This document shows positions 25,025 to 34,572 of a stretch of 64,000 nucleotides of DNA, piece after piece. The position numbers and the translations under genes are program-made. Below the pieces are notes generated by a model. The model saw nothing but the letters and a program-made list of their open reading frames with translations, was not told the origin of the DNA and made no database searches. The stretch's first letter is position 1; every line of letters begins with the position of its first letter. Origin of the DNA: Dyadobacter sp. CY356 (lineage in GTDB: Bacteria > Bacteroidota > Bacteroidia > Cytophagales > Spirosomataceae); assembly GCF_021440195.1 (NCBI RefSeq), contig NZ_JAJTSZ010000008.1, forward strand, positions 186,001 through 250,000, read 5' to 3'.

Positions 25025-25759
25025 ATGACATATTGCTTGGGGATTAAAGTGAAAGAAGGATTGGTGGCCATAGCGGATACGCGTATCACTGCCGGTACCA
25101 ATACGACCACAAAAAAGAAAATGTACATTGCTCAAAAAGATAATTATTCTCTTTTTATTATGACAAGCGGTCTTCGTTCTGTACGGGATAAGGCAGTGCA
25201 TTATTTTGAAGAATTGATCGAAGAAGGCGTAGTATATAACAAATTGTATAAGGCTGTCAATGCTTTTGGAGAGCAGGTAAAACGAGTGGCTGTTGAGGAT
25301 AAGGAAGCTTTGGAGCGTGCAGGATTAAAGTTTAATCTGAACACCATTGTTGGAGGGCAGCTTAAAGATGACACTGAGCATAAACTGTTTCTACTATATT
25401 CCGAAGGAAATTGGGTGGAACTGGATGAAGGTTCACCCTATGTGATTATCGGGAATTCTGGTCAGGGAAAGGCAATTTTGAACAGAGTCCTTGATGACGA
25501 ATCCACGATGAAACAAGCTTTAAAAGCCGGGTTTCTATCATTTGATTCCACACGGGTAAGCAATAATGATGTTGAATTCCCGATAGACGTTGTACTCTAT
25601 AAAAAGGACAGTTTCGCCATCGTGCAGCATCGCTACGAAAAGAAGGATATGGAAAAGGTATCTGAATTGTGGGCTGCCAAATTGAAAGAAGATCTGGATG
25701 AAATTCCGGAAGACTGGATGGATGTTTCTTTTGATAAAATTAAGGAAAAGCAAAATTAA
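25025..25759 (+). CDS. Anbu-type (COG3484) proteasome-like Ntn hydrolase
   Basis: 244 residues. The chain begins MTYCLGIKVKEGLVAIADTR: after Met removal the N-terminal Thr would be the nucleophile, as in proteasome beta subunits, HslV and Anbu. ADTRITAG and VIIGNSGQGK fit the Anbu/predicted-proteasome-type protease family. The protein is cytosolic, with a C-terminal helical, Glu/Lys-rich tail. In the literature as I recall it, Anbu genes tend to sit with an alpha-E protein, a transglutaminase-like protein and a permuted ATP-grasp; none is adjacent here. Its substrate and even its proteolytic activity are uncertain in the family. Confidence 0.85.
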   Translation: MTYCLGIKVKEGLVAIADTRITAGTNTTTKKKMYIAQKDNYSLFIMTSGLRSVRDKAVHYFEELIEEGVVYNKLYKAVNAFGEQVKRVAVEDKEALERAGLKFNLNTIVGGQLKDDTEHKLFLLYSEGNWVELDEGSPYVIIGNSGQGKAILNRVLDDESTMKQALKAGFLSFDSTRVSNNDVEFPIDVVLYKKDSFAIVQHRYEKKDMEKVSELWAAKLKEDLDEIPEDWMDVSFDKIKEKQN

Positions 25760-25769
25760 TCATCCTGAA

Positions 25770-25822
25770 ATATAAAAGACGAGGCCAGAGGAATTCAATT
25801 CTTCTGGCCTCGTCTTTTATAT
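25770..25822. terminator. Strong bidirectional terminator
   Basis: A perfect 20-bp stem (25770-25789 with 25803-25822) has A/T-rich ends and an inner GAGGCCAGA core. The loop itself can pair (GAATT/AATTC). It lies between converging genes. Confidence 0.9.
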
Positions 25823-25835
25823 TTTTCAATGTGCA

Positions 25836-27221
25836 TTACTCCACGCCATATTTATCAATCAGATATAACATGGCTGCCATGGAAGCTCCGCCAAGTTCGA
25901 GTTCACGCTTGCTCACTTTATCGAAAGTATCGTTGGATGCATGGTGATAGTCGAAATACCTTTGTGAATCAGGAATTAATTCCATCAGAACTGTTCCCTG
26001 TGGACCTAATGGACCGATGTCTGCACCGCCGCCTCCAGGTCCTAATTCATATAAGCCATAGGGGATGAATAATTTTGTCCAGGAAACAATTTTAGCTTTT
26101 TGAGCCGGTGTTCCAACAACGCCAAACCCCAATGGAATAAACCCGCCACGATCAGATTCAATAGCTGCGATATGTTTTTCATTTTTATTTTTTGCTGAAT
26201 CCGCGTAAGCGATGCCGCCTTTCAAACCGTTTTCTTCGTTCATGAACATTACGGCTCTCAAAGTATTTTTCGGTTTATATCCCAAAACTTTAAGCAAACG
26301 AACCGCTTCAATAGACTGAACGCAACCCGAACCATCATCATGTGCGCCTTGTGCAAAATCCCATGAATCAAGATGTCCGCCTACAACAATATATTTTGCC
26401 GGATTTTCAGATCCTTTTAATTCGCCAATCACATTATGTGAAGGTGCGTCAGGAAGTGTTTCGCTATATTGTTCAAAATAAATCTCGGTGTCAGCGTTTT
26501 CTTTTATAAGCTTGCTTAATAATTCTGCGCCGTTTGTAGAAATTGCGGCGGCCGGAATCATGCCTGCTCCACTCGCATAACGCAGGCTGCCGGTATGTGG
26601 GAAATCGTCCAGTCTGGTTGTCATAGACCGTACAATGGCACCAACGGCACCAAGTTTTGCAGCTTCACTTGGCCCATATCCGCGTTGTTCAACAGCACCA
26701 CCATAGGCTTCAAAAGTGTTCAATTTTGTCGGGTCCATCGGGCGGTTGAAGAAAACTATTTTTCCTTTCACTTTTTCCGCTCCAAGTGCTCTTAATTCCT
26801 GAAAGCTTTTTACTTCTATAACTTTGGCTTTTGTACCGCCTTTTGGTGTTGCCACCGAACCGCCCAGCGCAGCCACCGGTACTACTATTTTTTGTTTTCC
26901 TGAAAGAATGTAAGCTTTTTCTTTTGCACCGCGCACCCAATGGGGAACCATGACATTTTGTAAAAATACATTGTCAAATTTTTCCCTCACCATTATATCC
27001 CTGGTATATTCAACCGCCTTTGCAGCTCCGGCTGATCCACTTAATCTGGCTCCGACTTTCTGTGTAAGGTCTCTCAAATATTCGTAAGAATGTCCGTCAG
27101 ATAAAGCCGTATCAAAGATTTTTCGGATAAAAATAGAATCCGACTGATAGTCCGATTGGGCAAAAGTTGTGGTCGATGCGCATAAAGCCAACATCGCCAC
27201 AGAAAGCAGTGTTCGTTTCAT
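25836..27221 (-). CDS. Secreted M28-family zinc aminopeptidase with PA domain
   Basis: 461 residues. A signal peptide ends near FAQS. A protease-associated domain is inserted at about 130-250. The M28 di-zinc site is visible: H283 and a following Asp (GGHLDSW), D295/D296 (HDDGSG), the catalytic Glu pair E329-E330 (MNEENG), D357 (ESDRGG) and a C-terminal His in YHHASNDTFD (426-434). Relatives are carboxypeptidase Q-like or aminopeptidase enzymes cutting short peptides outside the cytoplasm. It is followed upstream, 43 bp away, by the RND exporter in the same direction. Confidence 0.9.
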   Translation of the reverse strand: MKRTLLSVAMLALCASTTTFAQSDYQSDSIFIRKIFDTALSDGHSYEYLRDLTQKVGARLSGSAGAAKAVEYTRDIMVREKFDNVFLQNVMVPHWVRGAKEKAYILSGKQKIVVPVAALGGSVATPKGGTKAKVIEVKSFQELRALGAEKVKGKIVFFNRPMDPTKLNTFEAYGGAVEQRGYGPSEAAKLGAVGAIVRSMTTRLDDFPHTGSLRYASGAGMIPAAAISTNGAELLSKLIKENADTEIYFEQYSETLPDAPSHNVIGELKGSENPAKYIVVGGHLDSWDFAQGAHDDGSGCVQSIEAVRLLKVLGYKPKNTLRAVMFMNEENGLKGGIAYADSAKNKNEKHIAAIESDRGGFIPLGFGVVGTPAQKAKIVSWTKLFIPYGLYELGPGGGGADIGPLGPQGTVLMELIPDSQRYFDYHHASNDTFDKVSKRELELGGASMAAMLYLIDKYGVE

Positions 27222-27264
27222 TTCTTGTTTTATAGGAGTGTTTACTTGGTAATTTTTATTTTAA

Positions 27265-29586
27265 TCAGGATGGTTTTTCACCTTTCCCCTGCCATTTGGA
27301 AATGGAAAGGAGCAAGGCAGGTAACAAAATCAGGTTGGTACACATAGCAACCAACAGCGTTATTGAAACCATGACACCCATCGCCGCCGTTCCGCCAAAA
27401 CTGGAAGCAGAGAAAATGGAGAAACCGCAGAAAAGGATCACTGCTGTGTAAATCATACTAAGGCCTGTACCAAAAATAGAATTGGTAACGGCTTGCGAAG
27501 CATTTAATCCTTTATCATAAATTTCCTGACGATACCGGGTCAGGAAATAAACTGTTCCATCCGAAGCAATACCAAAAGTTATACTGAAAATCAGAATAGT
27601 TGTTGGTTTGAAATAAATGCCAAAATAACCCATGATGCCGGCAGTTAAAGCCAGTGGAATTAAACATGGCAGTTTTGACAAAAGGATTATAGGAATGGAA
27701 CGGAAAAGTACCATACCTACAACTGCGATCAAAAGAATGGCGATCAGTAAACTTTCATACAAGTTTCCAAGCAAATAGTCATTGCTTTTCAAAAATACCA
27801 GGCTATGACCCGTAAGGCTAACTTTGTATTTAGCCGGACTGAAAATAGAATCCACTTTCGGACGGATTTCATTCATCAAAACTTTGATACGTTCTGAACC
27901 CACATCCGCCATCTGGAAACTTACCCGCGTTACGCTTTTATCTTCATTCAAAAAGGAATTGATTTGCTTGGAAGCACCTTGTTTTCCCTGCACATAATTA
28001 GTAAGTTTTGCCAATTCCAAAGCACCGGGCAAAGCATAATATTTTGCATCACCAGCTCTGTATGCCTGATACAAGAAACGCGAAGCTTCTACAACCGAAA
28101 CTGGTTTTGAAAACTCCTTGTATTTTCCGAGCTCATTCTGGAGTGATTTTATTTTGTAAAGTACCGCAGCCTGGTCCCCAAATACACCATTTTTTTCTTT
28201 GGTATTGATCATTACCTCAAATGGTAAAACACCATTGAAGTTTTTTTCAAGAAAGCGCAGGTCAGTATAAACCGGATCATTTTTTGGTAAATCATCCACA
28301 ACAAATCCAATTGCCTTGATTTTGGTCATACCGTAACCTGAAACAATGATCATCAGGAACATCGCGATGTAAATTTCCTTGCGTCGGTTATGTACCAGAT
28401 AATTTATTTTTGTTAAAAATCCATGAGCCCATTTTCCGTCCAAATGTTTTAAATGACGCGCTTTTGGTACGTCCATATAATGCAGGGTGATCGGCAAAAG
28501 CAACAGGCAAAGCACGTAAGTTACCATAACACTAATCGCAGCCACGATACCAAATTCAACTAATAATGTACTATTGGTAAAATAAAATACCCCAAAACCA
28601 ATGGCAGTTGTAATATTGGCAAGGAAAGTAGACAGGCCTATCTGTCGAACCATTTCCAATAAAGCATCATCTTTCTCACGTCCTGCTTTAAGTTCTGTCT
28701 GGTATTTATTGATGAAAAATACGCAGTTTGGAACACCAATTACAATGAGCAGGGGAGGAATAAGTCCGGTTAGCGCGGTAATTTTGTATCCGAATAACTG
28801 CAATAATCCTACCGAAAATATTACGCCGATCAATACGACAACAATTGATAGTAATGTCAGACGGAATGACCTGAAGAATGCCCAAAGGATAAACAGCGTT
28901 ACCAAAACGGCGAGCCCCATGAACAATTCCATTTCACCGGAAATTTTCTTCATGTTGACAGTCCGGATATACGGCATGCCAGAATAGTGGAGATCTGTTT
29001 TGTATTTAATCGCAAATTCCTCAGCCATCGCTTCAATATCGCTTACAATACTAAGCCTGCGTGCGGAATTTAGAGCTTTATCATTAAATGTGATAACAAT
29101 AAGTGTGGCATTTGTTTTGGAATTCAGCACCAAGCCTTCATAAAAAGGAAGATTAAGAATTTCCTTTTTCAGGCTGTCAACTTCTGTCTGTGTTGTTGGA
29201 ATTGTACGGATAACAGGCGCAAAATCAAACTGACTCAGACTATCATTTCTTACGATTTTTTGAAGATTGGCGAGAGACAAAACGTTTTTGATACCAGTTG
29301 TTTCCTTAATGCGCTGTGCAAGTTTGCACCAGTCCCGGAACTTGTTAACCTCGAAGAGGCCCGGATCCTGCCAGCCGATGACCATTACACTGCCATCTTC
29401 GCCAAATAATTTCCGGAAATCCTGATATTCTTTTTCAACAGGATCGTTTGCAGGGAGGATTCTTGCAAACTGATATGAAAGTTCGATTTTTTTGGCCTCG
29501 TACGCCATGAAGACGGTGGAGACTAACACCAATGCAACCCACCAAAGCCGGTAGCGGATTATGTAAGTTGCTAATTTATTCCACAT
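27265..29586 (-). CDS. RND-superfamily (MMPL-type) exporter
   Basis: 773 residues, twelve predicted membrane helices in two halves. Each half begins with one helix, then a large periplasmic loop (about 35-230 and 425-610) and a block of five helices. The helix-4-like segment GLIPPLLIVIGVPNCVFFI and its repeat TTILIFSITFGIASDGTVYF are typical of COG1033 exporters, which move lipids or hydrophobic molecules. No membrane-fusion or outer-membrane partner is adjacent. Substrate unknown. A -7 element CAAATATA (29618-29625, minus strand) lies 32 bp upstream of the start. Confidence 0.9.
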   Translation of the reverse strand: MWNKLATYIIRYRLWWVALVLVSTVFMAYEAKKIELSYQFARILPANDPVEKEYQDFRKLFGEDGSVMVIGWQDPGLFEVNKFRDWCKLAQRIKETTGIKNVLSLANLQKIVRNDSLSQFDFAPVIRTIPTTQTEVDSLKKEILNLPFYEGLVLNSKTNATLIVITFNDKALNSARRLSIVSDIEAMAEEFAIKYKTDLHYSGMPYIRTVNMKKISGEMELFMGLAVLVTLFILWAFFRSFRLTLLSIVVVLIGVIFSVGLLQLFGYKITALTGLIPPLLIVIGVPNCVFFINKYQTELKAGREKDDALLEMVRQIGLSTFLANITTAIGFGVFYFTNSTLLVEFGIVAAISVMVTYVLCLLLLPITLHYMDVPKARHLKHLDGKWAHGFLTKINYLVHNRRKEIYIAMFLMIIVSGYGMTKIKAIGFVVDDLPKNDPVYTDLRFLEKNFNGVLPFEVMINTKEKNGVFGDQAAVLYKIKSLQNELGKYKEFSKPVSVVEASRFLYQAYRAGDAKYYALPGALELAKLTNYVQGKQGASKQINSFLNEDKSVTRVSFQMADVGSERIKVLMNEIRPKVDSIFSPAKYKVSLTGHSLVFLKSNDYLLGNLYESLLIAILLIAVVGMVLFRSIPIILLSKLPCLIPLALTAGIMGYFGIYFKPTTILIFSITFGIASDGTVYFLTRYRQEIYDKGLNASQAVTNSIFGTGLSMIYTAVILFCGFSIFSASSFGGTAAMGVMVSITLLVAMCTNLILLPALLLSISKWQGKGEKPS

Positions 29587-29617
29587 ATATTGTAATTAGG
29601 TTTTTTGCAAAAAGCTG

Positions 29618-29625
29618 CAAATATA
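29618..29625 (-). promoter_or_regulatory. Possible -7 element for the RND exporter gene
   Basis: CAAATATA on the plus strand reads TATATTTG on the minus strand, an exact TAnnTTTG match, 32 bp before the start codon. No -33 element is clear. Confidence 0.4.
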
Positions 29626-29768
29626 CACAGCATGTTTAGGAAACGGTCTTTTTTGACCTTTTTTGTGACTGCGAAAAGAAAATCAGGCTGATTTATAAAT
29701 TCGTTGGAATCACAATCAGACTAGAAATATGTTTTTGTAAATTATTAATATAATTCCCATGCCATGGA

Positions 29769-30950
29769 TCATATTCCCAACATTCTTTCCAGGTGGTGAT
29801 ATTCAATACCAAAATAAGATTTGGCATCTTTTATTTTTTTTAGCAATTCGGTTTTGTCCGGATTTGATTTATGGTTTTTGATCCCCACAATCATAACGTT
29901 CTTTGGCGTGTGGGCGTCTGAAATGAACTCAAAAACTTTTGTTTTATAACCAAAGTATTCCAAAATCATTGCTCTTATCCCGTCTGTTACCATCTCAGCC
30001 TGCCGTTCAAGAAAGATCCCGTATCTGGTTAAAAAGTCAACGTCATTGGTGGCTTTGTGTTTCTCAATTTCCCTTCGGATTTGTTTGTGACAGCATGGTG
30101 CCACTACAATTAATTCTGCATCTGCCTTGATGCCTTTGTAAATGGCATCGTCTGTCGCGGTGTCACAGGCATGAAGTGCGATCAGGATATCCATTTCATT
30201 GCCGGCATATTCTTCAATGGTACCTTCTACAAAATTCAGATTTTCGAAAGAAGCATTTACGGCAATATTATTACAAAGTGCAACCATGTCTGCCCGGAAT
30301 TCTACCCCGGTAATCTCCGGTTGAAGATTAAGCACATTTTGCAGATAATCATATAGCGCAAAGGTCAGGTAACCCTTTCCTGATCCCATATCGACCACTT
30401 TTATGGAACCTTCGGTAGGGATTTCCTTAATGAGTGAGCTTAGAATCTCGACATAATGATTGATCTGTTTATATTTATCCTGCGCATTTTTGAACACATT
30501 ACCTTCCTGATCCGTAATTTTCAAATCAGTCAGGTAGGATTTATTTTGTGCCGGGATCAGCCGTTTTTTATTTTTATCGTGATCAAGGGAAGCAGTGCTT
30601 TTGGAAGAAGGTTTATTCTTTAAAGTAACTTTACCCGTTTGTAGAATTTCAAATTGAAGATCTGAATCAGTAGAAAAAAGTGTAGATATCCGAAATCCTT
30701 CATTAAGAAATTTTTCTATGTGGATGATTGCTTCATCTTTCGAAAAGTTTTTAACAATATCGCGTGTTTTGTAGCGATAGGTAAAACTCAGCTTTTCTTC
30801 TTTTTTGATCAAAATCCTTTTGACATATAGATTTTTCAGATTTTCTTCCTGGCCTTTATAATTGCCCAGAGAAAGGCTTATGAAAGTTTGATCGGTGATG
30901 GCCTGCGAGACTGCTTGTATAAACTCCTTAACCTTTTCAGAAATAATCAT
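29769..30950 (-). CDS. SAM-dependent methyltransferase, METTL25-like
   Basis: 393 residues. The C-terminal 230 residues are a Rossmann methyltransferase (VVDMGSGKGYLTFALYDYL as motif I). A CCHKQIRREI segment and a LHACDTATDDA motif are typical of the METTL25/RRNAD1-like group. The N-terminal 150 residues form a separate helical/beta domain with a basic linker (HDKNKKRLIPAQNK). The target, RNA or protein, is not known. It is a single gene. Confidence 0.75.
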   Translation of the reverse strand: MIISEKVKEFIQAVSQAITDQTFISLSLGNYKGQEENLKNLYVKRILIKKEEKLSFTYRYKTRDIVKNFSKDEAIIHIEKFLNEGFRISTLFSTDSDLQFEILQTGKVTLKNKPSSKSTASLDHDKNKKRLIPAQNKSYLTDLKITDQEGNVFKNAQDKYKQINHYVEILSSLIKEIPTEGSIKVVDMGSGKGYLTFALYDYLQNVLNLQPEITGVEFRADMVALCNNIAVNASFENLNFVEGTIEEYAGNEMDILIALHACDTATDDAIYKGIKADAELIVVAPCCHKQIRREIEKHKATNDVDFLTRYGIFLERQAEMVTDGIRAMILEYFGYKTKVFEFISDAHTPKNVMIVGIKNHKSNPDKTELLKKIKDAKSYFGIEYHHLERMLGI

Positions 30951-31022
30951 TAGACATATTTTATTTTCTCAAAATAAACTAACAAAGCGAACGCTAATAC
31001 AGTTTACTATATGAGAATAAGT

Positions 31023-32804
31023 TTACTTGGGGATTTCAATGCCAATATTGGTTCCGGGAATTGCTTCATTGGAAATCATGATCTTCCCATTAAGACTTTG
31101 CACTCGGTTTTTCACATTTCCCAGACCAACACCGTGCGAAGAATTATTTTTTATCCCGTTTCCATTGTCGCTTATCGAAAGATGAATCGTACGAACGGAT
31201 TCTTTTAATGAAATTTCGGCTTTGTCGGCCTTGGAGTGTTTCAGGATATTGTTGGTCAGTTCCAGCAGGATACTATATAATTCAAATTCAACCTTTTTGT
31301 CCAGTCGTTTATCAAGACCTTCAACGTCAAATTTAAATTGAATAGAATTATTTTCATTCAGTTTCCCAACCAGGCGTTGTAAAGCCATAACAAGCCCATG
31401 TTCTTCAAGCTCAACCGGCATTAAATTATGTGACAAACTTCTCACTTCCCGGTATGCGGCGCCAACCATTTGATGGACGCTCTGATAAATTTTTTGCTCC
31501 TCTTCGGACAAAAGTTTTTTATCCATGCCATATAAATACCAGTTTAACGATGCGAGTGTACCGCCCAGATGGTCGTGAAGCTCTGCGGCAACGCGTTTTC
31601 TTTCAATTGTTTGTCCCTGAATCAGCGCTTCTTTTATGGCAGCATTTTTTCGCCGCAACTTTTTGTTGTTAAACCAGAGGAAGGCAGAAAATGCGACGAT
31701 CAATACCAGGAAACCTATCAAAACACTTTGTATCGTATTTTGTTCCTGAATTATTTTCCGCTGGATTTCTGAATCCATTTGCTGATTTTCATAAATCAGC
31801 TTGTACATGTTATATTCCCTGGCAACGCGCTCAATGTGTCTTGTCCGGCGAATGTAATCGACCTGTTCGAGGTAGTAGAGTGATTGTTTACTATTGCCCA
31901 TGTCCTTATATGCCTTGTATAGACATATAAGCGCCCAGTTCGTCTGACGTGAGGAATGATAAAGCTTGCTAAGTTTCAAGGCTTCAAGTTCCGTTTCGAT
32001 CGCTTCGTTATACCTTTTTTGTGAATAATAGACATTGCCTAAATCATTCAGCGCATTGAGTATACCAAACCGGTTATTCAGTTTCTGAAATATTACCAGA
32101 GCCTGTGTTACGTATTTTTGAGCCTTTTCAAGTTCATTTTTGCGAACATAAAGATAGCCTCGATTTTGAAGAACAGATGCCATTCCCCATTCTGAGCCTG
32201 CCTTTTCAAATGATGTATATGCCTGATCATAGTAACGTAGTGCTTCGGGATATTCTAGTTTTTCTCTGTAAAAATTGCCGATGTTTTCCAGGGTAACGGC
32301 TTGGGCACTGTCAAGTTTCAGGGTTTTATAGATTTTAAAGGCACTTTGAAAATTGGCAAGTGCTGCATCAAATTGTTTATATTCTGCACCAGTTTCGCCT
32401 AAAAACCTTTTAGCATTTGCCGTGTAGAGAGAAAGATTCTCTTTTTGAGAGAGAATCAGTATTTCATTGGCTATTTCCCTTAAAATGTCATAACTGCCAT
32501 CGATAATATAGTAAGTACATAAAAGGTCATAGGCCATGATTTTCCCTTTTGACCATTGATGTTTTTGTGAGAGGCGCAGAATTTGTTGAGCGTATAGTAC
32601 GGCTTTGTCTGCATCGACATGCAAATTCTGGACGGCAAGTTTCCGGTATTTGTATATCAATACGGTGTCCTTCGGAAAGTCTGCTGCATATTTTAATTGT
32701 GCCGAACGCTCACTTGACCCTGATGTCTGGGCAATAGAAGAAATCCCTTCAAAAGGATTTGCGTATACCAGTAAAACTAAAATCAGTGAGTAAATTCTAG
32801 CCAT
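31023..32804 (-). CDS. TPR-containing NarL-type sensor histidine kinase
   Basis: 593 residues. A signal peptide is followed by about six TPR repeats (about 60-330), a transmembrane segment (359-378), a HisKA_3 domain with acceptor H410 (RVAAELHDHLGG) and a C-terminal ATPase domain (SDNGNGI, GVGLGNVKNRV). The extracellular TPRs suggest sensing by protein contact. Kinases of this type normally pair with a LuxR/NarL-type regulator. None is adjacent, so the partner is elsewhere or distant. A CAAATATA sequence (32895-32902) may be its -7 element. Confidence 0.9.
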   Translation of the reverse strand: MARIYSLILVLLVYANPFEGISSIAQTSGSSERSAQLKYAADFPKDTVLIYKYRKLAVQNLHVDADKAVLYAQQILRLSQKHQWSKGKIMAYDLLCTYYIIDGSYDILREIANEILILSQKENLSLYTANAKRFLGETGAEYKQFDAALANFQSAFKIYKTLKLDSAQAVTLENIGNFYREKLEYPEALRYYDQAYTSFEKAGSEWGMASVLQNRGYLYVRKNELEKAQKYVTQALVIFQKLNNRFGILNALNDLGNVYYSQKRYNEAIETELEALKLSKLYHSSRQTNWALICLYKAYKDMGNSKQSLYYLEQVDYIRRTRHIERVAREYNMYKLIYENQQMDSEIQRKIIQEQNTIQSVLIGFLVLIVAFSAFLWFNNKKLRRKNAAIKEALIQGQTIERKRVAAELHDHLGGTLASLNWYLYGMDKKLLSEEEQKIYQSVHQMVGAAYREVRSLSHNLMPVELEEHGLVMALQRLVGKLNENNSIQFKFDVEGLDKRLDKKVEFELYSILLELTNNILKHSKADKAEISLKESVRTIHLSISDNGNGIKNNSSHGVGLGNVKNRVQSLNGKIMISNEAIPGTNIGIEIPK

Positions 32805-32988
32805 AAATAATCAGGCAAGTATGGCAAGGCGCGTGATAAACCAAATATTATTTTTAAGAGAAGATGGATAACGCTGAGAATTATAAACGAAGTCCAAATA
32901 TAGAAAATCATCTAATAAAAAGTCACTTTGTAGGCGTTTCTTTTATTAGATTGTAGTATAAATTTTAATTATGTAGCTAATGGTTTAC

Positions 32989-33615
32989 CTATTTACTTAC
33001 AAACGGGTTGTTTTTTATTGCGTAGCGATATAGGAAATCTGCACCCTGAGTAATTCCGATTCTCTTGGAAATTTCTATTTCAAACGAGGTGTTCGAAACA
33101 GGTTGCGCGATGTATAATGAACTGTCAACGAAAGACTTTCCGTTATGAACGGACCTGTCTATGCCCATCGCCTGAACAAGTTTTCCAGGTCCGCGACAAA
33201 GTTCTTTTATTGAAATTTGTTTTGTTGAAATAGCTGCTACTTTTTTTCGGGACAATTCCCGTCTCATTTCCATCAGTTCAATTCCCTGTGTTGGCTGGAG
33301 CGCGCGGATCAAAACTGCCTCACCGCAATCAATTTTACTACTTACCACATTGACGCACTGATACATCCCATAAATAAGATAAACATAAATGGTTCCCGGA
33401 GCAGCGTACATTGGCTCGGTCCGTGGCGTTCTTTTCTGATAAGCGTGACAAGCCGGGTCGTCCTGTAAATAGGCTTCTGTTTCGACAATAATCCCGCTGG
33501 TTACACCATCGGGACTATTGTGAATGAGTTCGCAGCCAAGTAATTTCTGGGCCAGCGTTCTGGTATCATAAGCTTCATAAAAGGATAACGGCAAACGATT
33601 TTCGCCAGGTATCAT
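32989..33615 (-). CDS. mpg: DNA-3-methyladenine glycosylase (Mpg/AAG family)
   Basis: 208 residues, the full length of the bacterial AAG family. The catalytic Glu is in VETEAYL (E45), followed by HAYQKRTPRTEPMYAAPG, which carries the intercalating and base-flipping residues, and by IYGMYQCVN. These enzymes excise alkylated and deaminated purines in base-excision repair. It starts exactly where the YicC gene ends (33616), so the two are co-transcribed and tightly coupled. Independent of the AlkA fold. Confidence 0.92.
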   Translation of the reverse strand: MIPGENRLPLSFYEAYDTRTLAQKLLGCELIHNSPDGVTSGIIVETEAYLQDDPACHAYQKRTPRTEPMYAAPGTIYVYLIYGMYQCVNVVSSKIDCGEAVLIRALQPTQGIELMEMRRELSRKKVAAISTKQISIKELCRGPGKLVQAMGIDRSVHNGKSFVDSSLYIAQPVSNTSFEIEISKRIGITQGADFLYRYAIKNNPFVSK

Positions 33616-34503
33616 TTATATGATATTCATGGTTTGTTCTTTAATTTTTTCCAGTTCGTCCTTCATTTGGACCACAAAACGCTGAATTCCATAGTCATTT
33701 GCCTTGGAACCGATCGTATTGATTTCACGTCCGATTTCCTGAGCAATAAAGTTCAGCTTTTTGCCATTGCTTTCTGGTGATTGCAGCGTTTCGTTGAAAT
33801 ATAATAAGTGATTTGCCAGTCGAATTTTTTCTTCTGAAATATCAAATTTTTCTATGTAATAGATCAATTCTTGTTCAAAGCGGTTTGGATCAAAGTTTTC
33901 ATCAGACAATAAATCACGAACTTGTTTTTCCAGACGTTCGCGAACGGCTGGAATCCGTAATTTATCCTGTTCTTTTACTTCTTCTAACAAAGAGGAAATG
34001 GTGCCGATGTAATCTGCAAATTTATCAGCGGTCATTTTTCCTTCCTGCTCACGAAAAACGGTACATTTCTTTAAAGCTTCATGAACCGCTTCTTTAATTA
34101 ACGACCAGTCATTGTCGCGGTTTGTTTCACTGACAGATTCCGTGTTGTAGGCATTGGGCATTTGAAGTGCCATACGAAGCAAATCAGTCGATTCACCAGA
34201 AAAACCAAGGTCGTTCGCCGTTTCTGTTAAATCGTTGAAATAAGCTTTCACCAACGGACGGTTCACCGCAGTAGTCGCTATGGCCTTTCCGATCGGCTGG
34301 ACCGTCAGGGTTACTTCAACCTTTCCCCGTTCCAGGGATTGCGTAACGAGATTACGGATCTCAATTTCACGTTCAGAATAATTTCTTGGAACGCGGCAGT
34401 ATATGTCCAGGAATTTGGAATTAAGCGTTTTAATTTCAACAGTTACGTTGATCGATTCGGATTCGATGTTTGCTACACCGTAGCCGGTCATGGATCTTAA
34501 CAT
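33616..34503 (-). CDS. yicC: YicC family endoribonuclease-like protein
   Basis: 295 residues beginning MLRSMTGYGVA, the family's hallmark, with KTLNSKFLDIYCRVPR and the C-terminal GKKLNFIAQEIGREINTIGSK block (DUF1732). E. coli YicC is reported as an endoribonuclease involved in small-RNA turnover. It is directly followed by mpg, and lies 69 bp after pdxA in the same direction. Confidence 0.92.
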   Translation of the reverse strand: MLRSMTGYGVANIESESINVTVEIKTLNSKFLDIYCRVPRNYSEREIEIRNLVTQSLERGKVEVTLTVQPIGKAIATTAVNRPLVKAYFNDLTETANDLGFSGESTDLLRMALQMPNAYNTESVSETNRDNDWSLIKEAVHEALKKCTVFREQEGKMTADKFADYIGTISSLLEEVKEQDKLRIPAVRERLEKQVRDLLSDENFDPNRFEQELIYYIEKFDISEEKIRLANHLLYFNETLQSPESNGKKLNFIAQEIGREINTIGSKANDYGIQRFVVQMKDELEKIKEQTMNII

Positions 34504-34572
34504 GTAGGGGTCTTTAATTAGATTGAATGTTGAATGATGAAAGGAGCCGAGAAACCTGGCCGTTTTATTCCA

